A DNA stretch of 64,000 nt from Streptomyces scabiei 87.22 (GCF_000091305.1 NC_013929.1:5394001-5458000), one strand, 5' to 3'; shown: positions 31,640-40,508, counted from the stretch's first letter. Numbers and translations: made by a program. The notes: generated from the letters alone by a model not told the origin.

Positions 31640-33277
31640 CTACGCAGCGCCTGAGTCGGCTTCGGTCGGGTCGGGCGCTGCTTCGTTTTGAAGCCACTGC
31701 GTGAGCGATGCGTGAGCGGATGCGCTCGTGGCCTGCGGAATGGTCGCTGCTTGGGCGGACGAATCAGCAGCTGCCGGACGCGATCGCGGGATCAGCTTCG
31801 CTGCCTTCTCGGCGATGTCGCGGTCCAGCTCAGGGAGCAGGCTCGTGTATGTGTCCGAGGTCAGCGTGATGGTGGAGTGGCGCAGGGTCTCCTTCACCGT
31901 GTGGATGTCGCCGCCGCCTCCGTGCGTGAGCGTCGCGGCGACGTGACGGAGGTCCCGCAGGGTGATGGGCGGCAGGTCGGTCGTGGCGAGGATGCGGCGG
32001 AACGTTTCCGAGACCGTCTCCGGGTGGAGCCAGGAGCCGTCCTCCTTGGTGAACACCTTGCCGGTGTTCTGCCAGGCGGTGCCCCATTCGGCGCGCTCCT
32101 TCTCCTGACGGGCCTTGTGGTCGCGTAGGGCGGCGATGTTCACGCTGTCGAGCGCGATCGTGTTCGCGCTGCCGTCCGTCTTCGGCTCGGACTCGTAGGG
32201 GTCCCAGCCGTCCACCACGATCTCCTTGGCGGGGGTGATGAGGCCAGCGTCGAGATCGATCTCGTGCCAGTCCTGGCCGACCGCCTCGCCACGCCGGAGG
32301 CCGCGCGTGCCCATGAGGGGGAAGATCGCGTACAGGCGGTCGCCGTCGGCGGCGTCGAGGAAGGCGCCGAACTGCTGCGGGGTCCACACCATGACCGGGC
32401 CAGGCATCTCGTCCGTCTCGCGCCACCGCCGGACCCGCTCGTCCGTCCACAAGAGGGGCTTCGGGCGCCTGCCGGACTCCAACTCGACGTGGGAGGCCGG
32501 GTTGAAGGTGATCAGCTGCTGGGCGATCGCGGAGTTGAGGGCCGCGCGGAGAGTACGGCGAATCGCCTGACGACTGGCCGGGCCGGTTGTCTTCCGGAAC
32601 GGCTTCATCTCCGCCAGCTTGGCCCGTTCGGTCGCGAGCAGCTTCCGCTCGGCTCCGACGGGGCGACCGGGCTTGCTCGGCTTGCAGCGGGCGATCTGCT
32701 CACGGCGGGCTTCGTTCTCGGCCGCGATCACCTCGTTTTCGTCGGCGATCGCGTCGAACATCTCCACCAGGTGGCCGACGTTGAGGCGGTCGAGGCGTAC
32801 GTGCCCGATGCGGGGCTTCAGATGGACGCGGATATGGGAGGCATAGCCGTTGAGCGTGGTCTTGCGGCGCTTCTTCGCGGCGAACCACTGGTCGAGCCAC
32901 TCGCCGACGGTGAGGCTGCCGCGGAGGGCCAGGCCGGCCCGCAGACGGCGTCGGGTCTCCTCGATGGCTGGCAGCGGGGCCTTCTCGACCGCGACCTCCT
33001 CCAGCATTGCGACGAGGCGCTGGAGGCTGTCCGGGTCGTCCTTGTCCGCCAGGGCGAGCAGGGAGCGGACGTGGTCGAGGTCCGCCTGGGCGGCCTTCAG
33101 GGAGTCGTAGCCGGCGCGGCTGAAGGAGCGGCGGGTGCCGTCCTCGTGGGGCGGGAGCTCCTGGCGTATGGAGTATGCGCCGTGCTTGCGGCTGGAGAGC
33201 TGGGAGCACTTCTTGCCGAGCGGTTTGCCGGTCTTGGGATCGCGGCAGTAGCAGCGGCGGTGGGTGGAGCCCTTCAA
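31640..33277 (-). CDS. int: Tyrosine integrase of element 2
   Basis: The 545-residue protein starts at TTG 33277, overlapping the XRE stop. It parallels the element 1 integrase throughout: CYCRDPKTGKPLGKKCSQLS at the N-terminus, GYASHIRVHLKP in the core-binding domain, GLRRGE catalytic Arg, RDLRHV second box, and LRHSTITLTSDTY with the Tyr. The stop is 33 bases from the att core. Its C-terminal codons contain a candidate arm site. Many stretches are identical between the two integrases, so a common att site is expected. Confidence 0.92.
   Translation of the reverse strand: MKGSTHRRCYCRDPKTGKPLGKKCSQLSSRKHGAYSIRQELPPHEDGTRRSFSRAGYDSLKAAQADLDHVRSLLALADKDDPDSLQRLVAMLEEVAVEKAPLPAIEETRRRLRAGLALRGSLTVGEWLDQWFAAKKRRKTTLNGYASHIRVHLKPRIGHVRLDRLNVGHLVEMFDAIADENEVIAAENEARREQIARCKPSKPGRPVGAERKLLATERAKLAEMKPFRKTTGPASRQAIRRTLRAALNSAIAQQLITFNPASHVELESGRRPKPLLWTDERVRRWRETDEMPGPVMVWTPQQFGAFLDAADGDRLYAIFPLMGTRGLRRGEAVGQDWHEIDLDAGLITPAKEIVVDGWDPYESEPKTDGSANTIALDSVNIAALRDHKARQEKERAEWGTAWQNTGKVFTKEDGSWLHPETVSETFRRILATTDLPPITLRDLRHVAATLTHGGGGDIHTVKETLRHSTITLTSDTYTSLLPELDRDIAEKAAKLIPRSRPAAADSSAQAATIPQATSASAHASLTQWLQNEAAPDPTEADSGAA
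31697..31720. promoter_or_regulatory. Left arm-type site candidate
   Basis: A tandem pair of TGCGTGAGCG units within a 24-base segment is identical to 60255-60278 and in the same orientation. It lies 90 bases inside the left att core, within the integrase 3' coding end. The circular form would place the two copies on either side of the core, as for integrase arm sites. Confidence 0.55.
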
Positions 33278-33939
33278 AGGCGTTCCTCCGGGGTGGTGTC
33301 GGGTTCTTCTTTGGGTGGGTCGACGTCGCCCAGCGCGGGGGGCAGACGGGGTGGGGTGGCGCCCTCCTCGCGGAGCTCGCGGCGGAGGTGGCGGAGGCTG
33401 TACTTGGCGGAGATGGCCTGGTCGGCGTACTTGGTCCGCTTGCGTTCGGCTTCTTCTTGCTGCGCGCGGCTGGTTGCCGTCTTGGCCGCGAACCGGGCCT
33501 GTTCTTCCTCTTCGAGGGCGGCGAGGGCGGTTTGTACGAGGCTGGCGTGGCGCTCGAAGTCGGGGACCAGGCCCGCGTCGTACATCGGCACCTCCTCTTC
33601 ACCGGTGAAGTGCCGTAGCGCGTCCCAGGTGGGGATGAGGTGCTGGAAGGGGAGTTCCTGGGTCTCCTCGACGTAACCGACCGGGAAGATCAGGCAGACC
33701 GGGTACGTCTCCAGGGCCGCTGCCAGGACCATGACGTCCACGAGCGGCAGATTGGCCCGACGGCCAGACTCCATGTTGGCGATCACGTTGCGCGGGATGG
33801 GATGCCCGAGTTGCTCGCACCGGTCCGCCAAGTCCTGTGCGCTCCATCCCATCTCCTTCCTTCTGCGCCGGACTTCGCCGGCCACGTTGGCCTTGATCCG
33901 ATCTGCCCACTCCGGGAAGTCGTCCTCATCAGCATCCAT
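33274..33939 (-). CDS. XRE-family regulator of element 2
   Basis: The 221-residue protein from ATG 33939 (MDADEDDFPEWADRIKANVA; an ATG at 33954 would add five residues) has an HTH at about residues 19-75 (EMGWSAQDLADRCEQLGHPI; RNVIANMESGRRANLPLVDV). A C-terminal helical part rich in Glu/Arg follows. It is coupled to the integrase and divergent from the excisionase-like gene, so it probably governs excision. A palindrome overlaps its start. Confidence 0.78.
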   Translation of the reverse strand: MDADEDDFPEWADRIKANVAGEVRRRRKEMGWSAQDLADRCEQLGHPIPRNVIANMESGRRANLPLVDVMVLAAALETYPVCLIFPVGYVEETQELPFQHLIPTWDALRHFTGEEEVPMYDAGLVPDFERHASLVQTALAALEEEEQARFAAKTATSRAQQEEAERKRTKYADQAISAKYSLRHLRRELREEGATPPRLPPALGDVDPPKEEPDTTPEERL

Positions 33940-33946
33940 ACGGCAT

Positions 33947-33963
33947 TGTGTCATGAAGACACA
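33947..33963. promoter_or_regulatory. TGTGTC/GACACA inverted repeat at the XRE start
   Basis: Arms TGTGTC (33947-33952) and GACACA (33958-33963) with a 5-base spacer sit over or just before the XRE gene start in the divergent region, a likely autoregulatory operator. Confidence 0.45.
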
Positions 33964-34050
33964 GTAGCTTGCGCATGATGGTTGGTACCCGCCTGGAGCC
34001 GGATGTGATGGGCATGTTCGCCGAGGGCTGTACCGAAAGGGGCGCACTGC

Positions 34051-34290
34051 ATGCGCGAAGACGCGACGGACGGACGGTCGAAGGGCTCGAAGGGGATGAG
34101 CCGGGAAGAGCTGCTCGCCCTGCCTGTGGCTGTTGACCTGGATACGAGTAACCGAGCACTGGGGCTAGGGCGGAGCAAGGGATATGAGCTGGCGAAGCGG
34201 GGCGAGTATCCGTGCAAGGTGCTGCGGCTCGGCAACGCCTACCGGGTAGTGACCGCAGACCTGCTGGAGCTGCTCGGGCTGGCGGCGTGA
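34051..34290 (+). CDS. xis: Excisionase-like winged HTH protein
   Basis: The 79-residue protein starts at ATG 34051 with AAAGGGG upstream. The C-terminal half, LDTSNRALGLGRSKGYELAK then CKVLRLGNAYRVVTADLLEL, is the helix-turn-helix plus wing of AlpA/Xis-type proteins from Streptomyces integrative elements. It probably binds the att arms to direct excision. Its place beside the integrase and XRE gene supports this. Confidence 0.75.
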   Translation: MREDATDGRSKGSKGMSREELLALPVAVDLDTSNRALGLGRSKGYELAKRGEYPCKVLRLGNAYRVVTADLLELLGLAA

Positions 34291-34373
34291 AAGCGGGGCA
34301 GCGTAGCAAACGGTTCTGCGCTGAGCTGACACAGAAACGCTGGACTGTCGACGGGCGTGGACGTACTGTCCGT

Positions 34374-34445
34374 GTTCCCTCGGGGAACAACGCGAGCGTC
34401 CCGTCTCGGGACAGAGCGAGTGTTCAGTCTCTGAACGCAGCGAGC
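34374..34445 (+). repeat. Three tandem 24-bp units, each an inverted repeat with compensating changes
   Basis: Units at 34374-34397, 34398-34421 and 34422-34445 each hold 5-bp arms, a 5-base loop and the spacer NNNGCGAG(C/T). The arms are GTTCC/GGAAC, GTCCC/GGGAC and GTTCA/TGAAC, so changes on one side are matched on the other. They lie between the excisionase-like gene and the DUF3631 gene. Confidence 0.7.
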
Positions 34446-34472
34446 CTCCGGCGCGGTAACGCCGGAGGCTCG
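34441..34472 (+). terminator. 13-bp perfect hairpin
   Basis: CGAGCCTCCGGCG (34441-34453) pairs with 34460-34472 across loop CGGTAA. It closes the tandem hairpin array 80 bases before the DUF3631 start and could end the excisionase transcript or form part of the repeat structure. Confidence 0.6.
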
Positions 34473-34554
34473 GGAAACCCCGCCGCCCGCATCCAACGAA
34501 CGATCCGCGCGCACCGGGCCTGCATGCCCGGCAGCGCAGAAGAGGAGCCGCCCT

Positions 34555-35817
34555 GTGCAACCTACGACACCCGAGCCCTATTCCGCGCCCGGTACCGCCG
34601 CCTGGCCGCTGGTCGCGGTGCCGGCCAACCCCGACCAGCGCGAACCCGAGGACACCGCGCCGGTCGAAGCCGCCGCGCCCTCGGACACACCCCTGGATCC
34701 GGAGCCGACACCGGGCTCGGCGCTGCTGGACGAACTGCGCGCGAAGATAGCCAGGTTCGTGATCCTGCCCTCGCCGGAGGCGCTGGACGCGGTCACGCTG
34801 TGGGTGGCGGCGACGCATCTGCAGCCCGCGTGGCAGCACGCACCGCGCCTGGCGGTGGTCGGGCCGGCGAAGCGGTGCGGCAAGTCGCGGCTGCTGGACG
34901 TGCTGACCGAGACGGTCCACGAGCCGATGCTCACCATCAACACCACGCCCGCGGCCATCTTCCGGTCCATCACCGAGGAGCCGCCCACCCTGCTGGTGGA
35001 CGAGGCGGACACAATCTTCGGCACGCCGAAGCAGGCGGAGAAGAATGAGGAGATGCGTGGTCTGCTCAACGCCGGCCACCAGCGCAACCGGTACGTCACC
35101 CGCGTCGTAGGCAACGACCACACCCCGCACCGGTTCGCCACCTTCGCCATGGCCGCGCTCGCGGGCATCGGCGACCTGCCCGACACGATCATGGACCGGT
35201 CGGTGGTGATTCGTATGCGCCGCCGGGCCGAGGGCGAGAGCGTCAAGCCCTTCCGCTCCCGCCGTGACACCCCAGCCCTGCACGACCTGCGCGACCGCCT
35301 CGCCGCCTGGGCCCGGCCGCTGCTGGACGAGGCCGCCGGCCTGGAACCGGCGATGCCGGTGGAGGACCGAGCCGCCGATACCTGGGAACCCCTGGTGATC
35401 GTCGCCGACCTCGCCGCCGGCCCTTGGCCACGCCTCGCCCGCGCGGCGTGCGAGGAGATGGTGGCAGCCGAAGTGGCGGCCGAGGAGGACCACCCCAGCT
35501 CAGCGCGGATCCTGGCCGACATCCGCCGGGTCTTCGTAGCCCAGCGGGAGGTCGACAGCCTCTCCACGGACGAACTCCTGCACCACCTGCGCCAGGACCT
35601 GGAAGGCCCGTGGGCGGAGTGGGGTCGCAAGGGGCTGGGCCCGCGTGAGCTCGGGTCGCTGCTGCGCGCCTTCGACATCAGGCCCGGCAACGTCCGCCTC
35701 GCCGACGGAACCCAGCGCAAGGGCTACACGCGCAACAAGTTCCTCGACGCGTGGCGGCGCTACTGCCCCACCGTTCACTCAGTGAACGCCGAACCCACCA
35801 CCCCAGCCTCGGGCTGA
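34555..35817 (+). CDS. DUF3631 replication ATPase
   Basis: The 420-residue protein starts at GTG 34555 with AGAGGAG upstream. After a Pro-rich start it has Walker A VVGPAKRCGKSRLLDV near residue 100 and Walker B PTLLVDEADTIFG near 143. The sensor region HRFATFAMAALAGIGDLPDT follows, and a C-terminal DUF3631 domain (ELLHHLRQDLEGPW; GSLLRAFDIRPGNVRLADGT). This family serves as a helicase/primase partner in Streptomyces mobile elements, so it is the likely replication protein of element 2. Flanked by repeat-rich non-coding DNA on both sides. Confidence 0.82.
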   Translation: MQPTTPEPYSAPGTAAWPLVAVPANPDQREPEDTAPVEAAAPSDTPLDPEPTPGSALLDELRAKIARFVILPSPEALDAVTLWVAATHLQPAWQHAPRLAVVGPAKRCGKSRLLDVLTETVHEPMLTINTTPAAIFRSITEEPPTLLVDEADTIFGTPKQAEKNEEMRGLLNAGHQRNRYVTRVVGNDHTPHRFATFAMAALAGIGDLPDTIMDRSVVIRMRRRAEGESVKPFRSRRDTPALHDLRDRLAAWARPLLDEAAGLEPAMPVEDRAADTWEPLVIVADLAAGPWPRLARAACEEMVAAEVAAEEDHPSSARILADIRRVFVAQREVDSLSTDELLHHLRQDLEGPWAEWGRKGLGPRELGSLLRAFDIRPGNVRLADGTQRKGYTRNKFLDAWRRYCPTVHSVNAEPTTPASG

Positions 35818-36210
35818 ACCCCGCCTCCCCCAGTGACCGTCCCTGCCGTCCCTGCCGTGATCCCGCAGGTCAAACGGCATGCGGCCGGGACGGAAACCAG
35901 GGGCAAGACGGCAACGCGATCATGAAGAGCGTGCTGCCACCAACCTGACGCTGCCCCGATCCGTCTTGTGCCGTCCCGGGCGTCCCCGCCGTATCACCGC
36001 AGGTCACGACGCTGTCGGCCGGGACGGCAAGACGGATCCGATCCGTCCACGGCCACCGAACCGCAGCACCCGCCGCCCGTGTGTGCCCCCAGGGCGCGTC
36101 GGCGCCGCCAGGACGGAACACCAGCCCTCCTGCCGTACCGGCCCTGACCTGCGCATGCAACGGCCAAGACGGCAAAGACGGACCACGCCACCACCTCAGG
36201 AGAACCCCGC
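35818..36210. repeat. 393-base non-coding region with large inverted and direct repeats (ori/oriT candidate)
   Basis: Two related blocks (35845-35893 and 35970-36034) share the pieces CCGCAGGTCA and CGGCCGGGACGG. Block 2 also forms an inverted repeat: 35958-35979 matches 36019-36038 with only a 2-base gap. A third degenerate copy with CAAGACGG lies near 36165. No gene fits. The location between the replication gene and the DUF2637-Mob genes suits an origin of replication or transfer. Confidence 0.55.
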
Positions 36211-37062
36211 TTGACCACCCTCTCCACACCCACCCACCGGGACCATCGTCCTGACGGAGGGCGGCCGATGACGACCAAGCAGGCGGCCGAGCGGTACGCG
36301 CTCATCGCGGCGGGAGTCGTCATCGTGGCGCTCACCGCCAGCGGGTTCTGGCTGTCCTACGCGCACCTCGCCGAGGTCGCCGGACAGCACGGCCTCAAGA
36401 GCTCCCCGGTCCGCCAGTGGGCCTGGCCGGCGACTCTGGACGCGTTCATCGTCGCGGGCGAACTGCTCATGCTCCGCGCGGGCCTGCGCCGGGTGACCGA
36501 CGGCTGGGCCATCGCCCTCACCGCCACCGGATCGGTCGGCTCCATCGCACTCAACGTGGCCGGGGTCAGCGGTACAGGCAAGGCCAGCGCCGTGCCCCTG
36601 CTCGACTATGTGGTCGCTGCGGTTCCTCCGACCGCCGCGTTGCTGGCCTTCGGTGTCCTGATGCGGCAGATCCACCAGCTCGTCGACCAACCGGCCGGCC
36701 ACCCGGACGCTGCTTCCGTCCAGGCGCCGGTACGACCGGTCACCGGGGCCGCCGAGCCATCGACTGAGCCCGTACGGCCTACTGAGCCTCCGGCCGCCGG
36801 TTCCGTCCAGCCGACGGAACCACCGCCCGAGGTTTCGGAGAGCAAGCCGCGCGGTGGCCGTCCGCCAAAGGCCACGCTCGCAGAGCTCGTGGCGATCGGC
36901 CGGATAGCCCTCGCTGAGCACGGCACACTCAGCCGGTCCCTACTCCGGAAGGCAGTTAAGGACAGGGACCTGACGATCAGCAGTCGGCGGCAGACCGAGG
37001 TGATGGAGACCCTCCGGCCCGACATCGAAGCCGCCGCCAAGACCGCTCCGAGCAGCGGCTGA
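36211..37062 (+). CDS. DUF2637 membrane protein
   Basis: The 283-residue protein starts at TTG 36211 with AGGAG upstream. It has four membrane segments in residues 27-155 (ALIAAGVVIVALTASGFWLS; ATLDAFIVAGELLMLRAGL; GWAIALTATGSVGSIALNVA; VVAAVPPTAALLAFGVLM). A disordered Pro/Thr-rich stretch and a C-terminal HTH-like region follow (LVAIGRIALAEHGTLSRSLL; RRQTEVMETLRPDI). DUF2637 proteins accompany transfer genes in Streptomyces plasmids and integrative elements. Confidence 0.82.
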   Translation: MTTLSTPTHRDHRPDGGRPMTTKQAAERYALIAAGVVIVALTASGFWLSYAHLAEVAGQHGLKSSPVRQWAWPATLDAFIVAGELLMLRAGLRRVTDGWAIALTATGSVGSIALNVAGVSGTGKASAVPLLDYVVAAVPPTAALLAFGVLMRQIHQLVDQPAGHPDAASVQAPVRPVTGAAEPSTEPVRPTEPPAAGSVQPTEPPPEVSESKPRGGRPPKATLAELVAIGRIALAEHGTLSRSLLRKAVKDRDLTISSRRQTEVMETLRPDIEAAAKTAPSSG

Positions 37063-37078
37063 CCGGAAACCCAGCGGG

Positions 37079-37102
37079 GTGACCGGAACCCCTTCCGGTC
37101 AC
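37079..37102. promoter_or_regulatory. Perfect 10-bp inverted repeat (oriT or terminator candidate)
   Basis: GTGACCGGAA (37079-37088) and TTCCGGTCAC (37093-37102) with a CCCC loop lie between DUF2637 and mobC, next to a further GACCGGAA copy at 37061. Inverted repeats just upstream of mob genes often mark the transfer origin; a terminator is the alternative. Confidence 0.5.
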
Positions 37103-37222
37103 CCCGGCCAGCCGCCTATCGGCACCGCTCGCTCATCCACAACTGTGGATGGCGCGCCGACCACCACCACTCCGCCAGCCCTTCCCCGCCGACCCGCAAC
37201 CGCCCTTTCCGGAGAACCGCCC

Positions 37223-37957
37223 GTGACGCACGACCCGCATCGCTCCGACCGCACTCCCGACGACCTGCTGCCGCTGGCGAAGTCCCCTACGCTGATGGGG
37301 CGTTTGCGCCGCGCGTTCGGACGGGCTGCCCCTGGCGGAGCCAGTAGTACCCCGAGTCCGACTCACGGCCGGACTTCGGGGATCTCCGCCCCGGGGGTGG
37401 CGGAGACGGCCCCGCGCCAGGGGGCGCCGGACCAGGGGGTCGGAGCCGAGGGCGGCTCCGACCTGGACACGCTGCACTCCGTCCAGCAAGCCGTCCTGCG
37501 CCCCGAAGACAGCGCAGCCATCGCCGCCGGCGAGCCTGCCGTGCAGAGCGTGCAGCCCACGATCCGCCGCTTCACCGGCACCAAGCGCAACGACCGTGTC
37601 GGCCCGCTGCGTTTCACCGGCGACCAGCGAGCCCATCTCCAGCAGGCCGCTGCCGAGCACGGCTATAAGGGCGACTCCGGCTTCGCCGCCGACATCGTCC
37701 TCGCCTTCATCACCGGCCGGTTCACCGCCAACCTGCCCCTGTCCGAGGACCGACGCCGCACCCACCACTTCCGTGTTCAGGTTCTGCGCCAGCTCAACCG
37801 GATCGGCGTCAACGTCAACCAGATCGCCCGCGCCCTCAACAGCGACCACATCCCACCCGACATACGCCAACGGCTGACCGAACTCCACCACCTGCTGGAG
37901 CTGATCGCCGAAGCCCTGCGCCAGCCCGTCGACCCGGAGACGGAGGCATCCGCGTGA
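37223..37957 (+). CDS. mobC: MobC-like relaxosome protein
   Basis: The 244-residue protein starts at GTG 37223 with GGAG upstream; the frame is open further but without a ribosome site. The C-terminal third has FRVQVLRQLNRIGVNVNQIA near residue 190, the MobC signature (LNRIGVNVNQIARALN). The N-terminal two thirds are Pro/Gly-rich and disordered. Such proteins help the relaxase open oriT. The stop overlaps the relaxase GTG. Confidence 0.82.
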   Translation: MTHDPHRSDRTPDDLLPLAKSPTLMGRLRRAFGRAAPGGASSTPSPTHGRTSGISAPGVAETAPRQGAPDQGVGAEGGSDLDTLHSVQQAVLRPEDSAAIAAGEPAVQSVQPTIRRFTGTKRNDRVGPLRFTGDQRAHLQQAAAEHGYKGDSGFAADIVLAFITGRFTANLPLSEDRRRTHHFRVQVLRQLNRIGVNVNQIARALNSDHIPPDIRQRLTELHHLLELIAEALRQPVDPETEASA

Positions 37958-39669
37958 TCGCCGCCATCAAGCCCGCCGGGGCCAATACCCGTGGCCTGCT
38001 TGCCTACCTCTACGGCCGCGGAACCCACGACGAGCACTTCGACCCGCACATCGTGGCCGGCTTCGCGATGCTCGGCATGCCCGACCCCGGCCGTGACGAG
38101 AACGCCACCCTCACCGAACTCGCCCGCTACCTCGACGAGCCCGTGCGGCTGCGCAACAGCGAGTTCGGCAAGCCTGTCACCGACCACGTCTGGCACTGCC
38201 CGGTGCGTACCGCGCCCGAGGACCGCTACCTCTCCGACGCCGAGTGGGGCGAGATCGCCCAGCGCATCGTCCAGGCCGCCGGCATCGCTCCGGCCGGTGA
38301 CGACCTGGCCTGCCGCTGGATCGCCGTACGCCACGCCGACGACCACATCCACATCCTCGCCACCACCGTCCGCGAAGACGGACGCCGCCCCAAACTCCAC
38401 GACAGCGGAATCCGCGTCGGCGACGCCTGCCGCGAGATCGAGAAGGACTACGGGCTGCGCCGCCTGAAGAAGGGGGACCGCACCGGCGCCCGCCGTCCCA
38501 CCCAGGCCGAGATGCACAAGGCCGAACGCCTCGGCTGGGACCAGACCAGCGCCGAGTGGCTCCAGGACCGCATCCGTGCCGCCATCCCCCACGTCACCGG
38601 TGCCGAGGAATTCATCGCCTACCTCGAAGCCAGCGGCATCGAGGTCCAGGTCCGGCGCGGCCCGTCAGGCGACCTCCTCGGCTACGCCGCCAGCCGCCCC
38701 GGCGACGTCAACGAGGCCGGCAAGCAGATCTACCACCCCGGAAGCAAGATCTCCCCCGACCTCTCCCTGCCCAAAATCAAGGCCCGCCTCGAATCCAGCC
38801 GACCCGAAGAACACCCCACCGCCCGCCGCAACCACCCCAACACCCCCTGGCACCAAGCCACCGACGCCCTCGACACCCTCCACACCGACCTCGCCGACGA
38901 CATCCACGCGCAGGCCCACATCACCGCCCTCGGTGAACTCCTCGAAGCCACCGCCCAGAAGACACCCACCCATATGCGCGCCGATCTCCGGGCCGCCTCC
39001 AAGGCGTTCGCCCGCGCCCAGCGTTCCCGGGTACGGGCGGAGGACCGTGCCGCCCACGCTCTGCGCATCGCGGCACGCGACATCGTGCATACCGCCACCG
39101 GCCCTGACGGCAGTGCCTTGGCCGCCCTGGTCACAGCCCTGGTCTGGGCCGTCATAGTCGCCGGGCGCTGGCACGAAGCGAAGCACCACGCCCACCAGGC
39201 CGACGCCGCCCGCCAGGCCGTCCAGCACCTCCAGACAGCCGCCGACCGCGCCCTCACCTCGACGCTCGCCGAACTCACAGCCCGGCCACCCAAGGAGGCA
39301 GCCCGCCGCGTTCTGGCCGGCGACGTACGAGCAGCCGTTCCCGACCACGCCGAGCGCATCCTCGCCGACCCGGCCTGGCCCGCGCTCGCCACCGTCCTCG
39401 CCGACGCCGAAGCCCGCGGCCACCAACCCCACCAACTCCTCAAGGAAGCCGCCGCCCAGCGCGAGCTGACCACAGCCCGCCAACCCGCCCGCGTCCTCAT
39501 CACCCGCATCCAACACACCGGCCGTAACTCAGCACCCAACCGCCGAGCCGAAGCCGCCCGCCTGCAGACGACCACGACAGGCTCGACCCCCACTCAGCAG
39601 ACCGGAAACGGTCGGCTCCCAGCGGCGACTCCATCGCCTACCGAACAGCAGCGCCGACAGCGCCGGTAG
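37954..39669 (+). CDS. Relaxase / mobilization nuclease
   Basis: The 571-residue protein starts at GTG 37954. The N-terminal relaxase domain has AGANTRGLLAYLYGRG near residue 10 with the candidate nucleophilic Tyr, and the metal-binding HADDHIHILA at 127-136. A long helical tail (residues 300-560) includes one hydrophobic stretch near 385-405. It would nick oriT and lead single-stranded transfer. No conjugation pore gene is present in element 2, so it must rely on host or partner functions. Confidence 0.88.
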   Translation: MIAAIKPAGANTRGLLAYLYGRGTHDEHFDPHIVAGFAMLGMPDPGRDENATLTELARYLDEPVRLRNSEFGKPVTDHVWHCPVRTAPEDRYLSDAEWGEIAQRIVQAAGIAPAGDDLACRWIAVRHADDHIHILATTVREDGRRPKLHDSGIRVGDACREIEKDYGLRRLKKGDRTGARRPTQAEMHKAERLGWDQTSAEWLQDRIRAAIPHVTGAEEFIAYLEASGIEVQVRRGPSGDLLGYAASRPGDVNEAGKQIYHPGSKISPDLSLPKIKARLESSRPEEHPTARRNHPNTPWHQATDALDTLHTDLADDIHAQAHITALGELLEATAQKTPTHMRADLRAASKAFARAQRSRVRAEDRAAHALRIAARDIVHTATGPDGSALAALVTALVWAVIVAGRWHEAKHHAHQADAARQAVQHLQTAADRALTSTLAELTARPPKEAARRVLAGDVRAAVPDHAERILADPAWPALATVLADAEARGHQPHQLLKEAAAQRELTTARQPARVLITRIQHTGRNSAPNRRAEAARLQTTTTGSTPTQQTGNGRLPAATPSPTEQQRRQRR

Positions 39670-39962
39670 GCACCCAGCGCAGTGTGCCTATCCGGCATGG
39701 CCAAAGCAGGCTTGGAAGCGGAAAGTGGCTCTGCCTGTTGTCTCGACACCACGGCACCAGGGCTCAGTCTGCACCGGCACCACGGTGTTCGCGAGGCGCT
39801 GGAGGATCGGGCCGAACCCCTCATTGACGTGGTGGACGTGGTACTTGGGCGGGCCGACGGCGGGTTTTGAGCCGGTACAAGCACTCCGACTGAGAGGCCA
39901 TGAACGGGCCCGGCTACTGATGGCCGGGCCCGTAGGCGTGACGGCGCACGGCGCAGTCCTGA
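39670..39962. other. Non-coding gap after relaxase with a terminator hairpin
   Basis: No gene is supported. A perfect 10-bp stem CGGGCCCGGC (39905-39914) with 39923-39932 and an 8-base loop lies between the convergent relaxase and flavoprotein genes and may serve both as a terminator. It marks the border between the mobility module and the cargo. Confidence 0.6.
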
Positions 39963-40508
39963 TCACGACCGCCCGGACAGCCTGGGGGCGAGCAGCTCCA
40001 GTACTTCCTCCCAGCGGTAGCGGTCGGCTCCGCCGCCGGCCTTGGGGCGGTGGGGTTCGTACGAGCCGATCAGGACGCCCATCTCACGCAGCTGCTCCAG
40101 GCTCCTGCGGTATGCGGGGTGGGCGGCCTGGGCGGAGTTGAGGTACGGCAGTACGGCGATGGGGACGTCCATGGCGGGTGCTTCGCACAGGATGCCGAGG
40201 GCGAGGTTGTCGGAGATTCCGGCGGCCCATTTGTTGACGGTGTTGAAGCTTGCCGGGGCGACGGCGATCGCGTCGGCGGGCCGGGTCGGGCGCGGTTCGC
40301 CCGCCGAGCGCCAGGCGGAGCGGATGGGGCGCCCGATCTGGTTCTCCACCGCCTCCACGTCGAGGAAGCCGAGCCCTTGTGGTGTGGCGACGACGCCGAC
40401 GTCCCACTGCCGCTCGTGCGCTGCGGTGATCAGCTTGCCGACGTCCCCGGCGACTCCGGCCGCGCAGACCACGATCTGCAGGAACGGCTTGTCGGGCTGG
40501 TCACTCAC
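39963..40508 (-). CDS. Flavoprotein, HFCD/PPC-decarboxylase-like
   Basis: The 181-residue protein starts at GTG 40508, overlapping the XRE stop. It has a Rossmann-like N-terminus (LQIVVCAAGVAGDVGKLITA) and VAPASFNTVNKWAAGISDNL near residue 110. The latter matches the FMN- and substrate-binding clamp of phosphopantothenoylcysteine decarboxylase and related Cys decarboxylases, though the usual Met in PxMNxxMW is replaced. It probably oxidises or decarboxylates a small substrate linked to the divergent operon. The substrate is not evident. Confidence 0.75.
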   Translation of the reverse strand: MSDQPDKPFLQIVVCAAGVAGDVGKLITAAHERQWDVGVVATPQGLGFLDVEAVENQIGRPIRSAWRSAGEPRPTRPADAIAVAPASFNTVNKWAAGISDNLALGILCEAPAMDVPIAVLPYLNSAQAAHPAYRRSLEQLREMGVLIGSYEPHRPKAGGGADRYRWEEVLELLAPRLSGRS

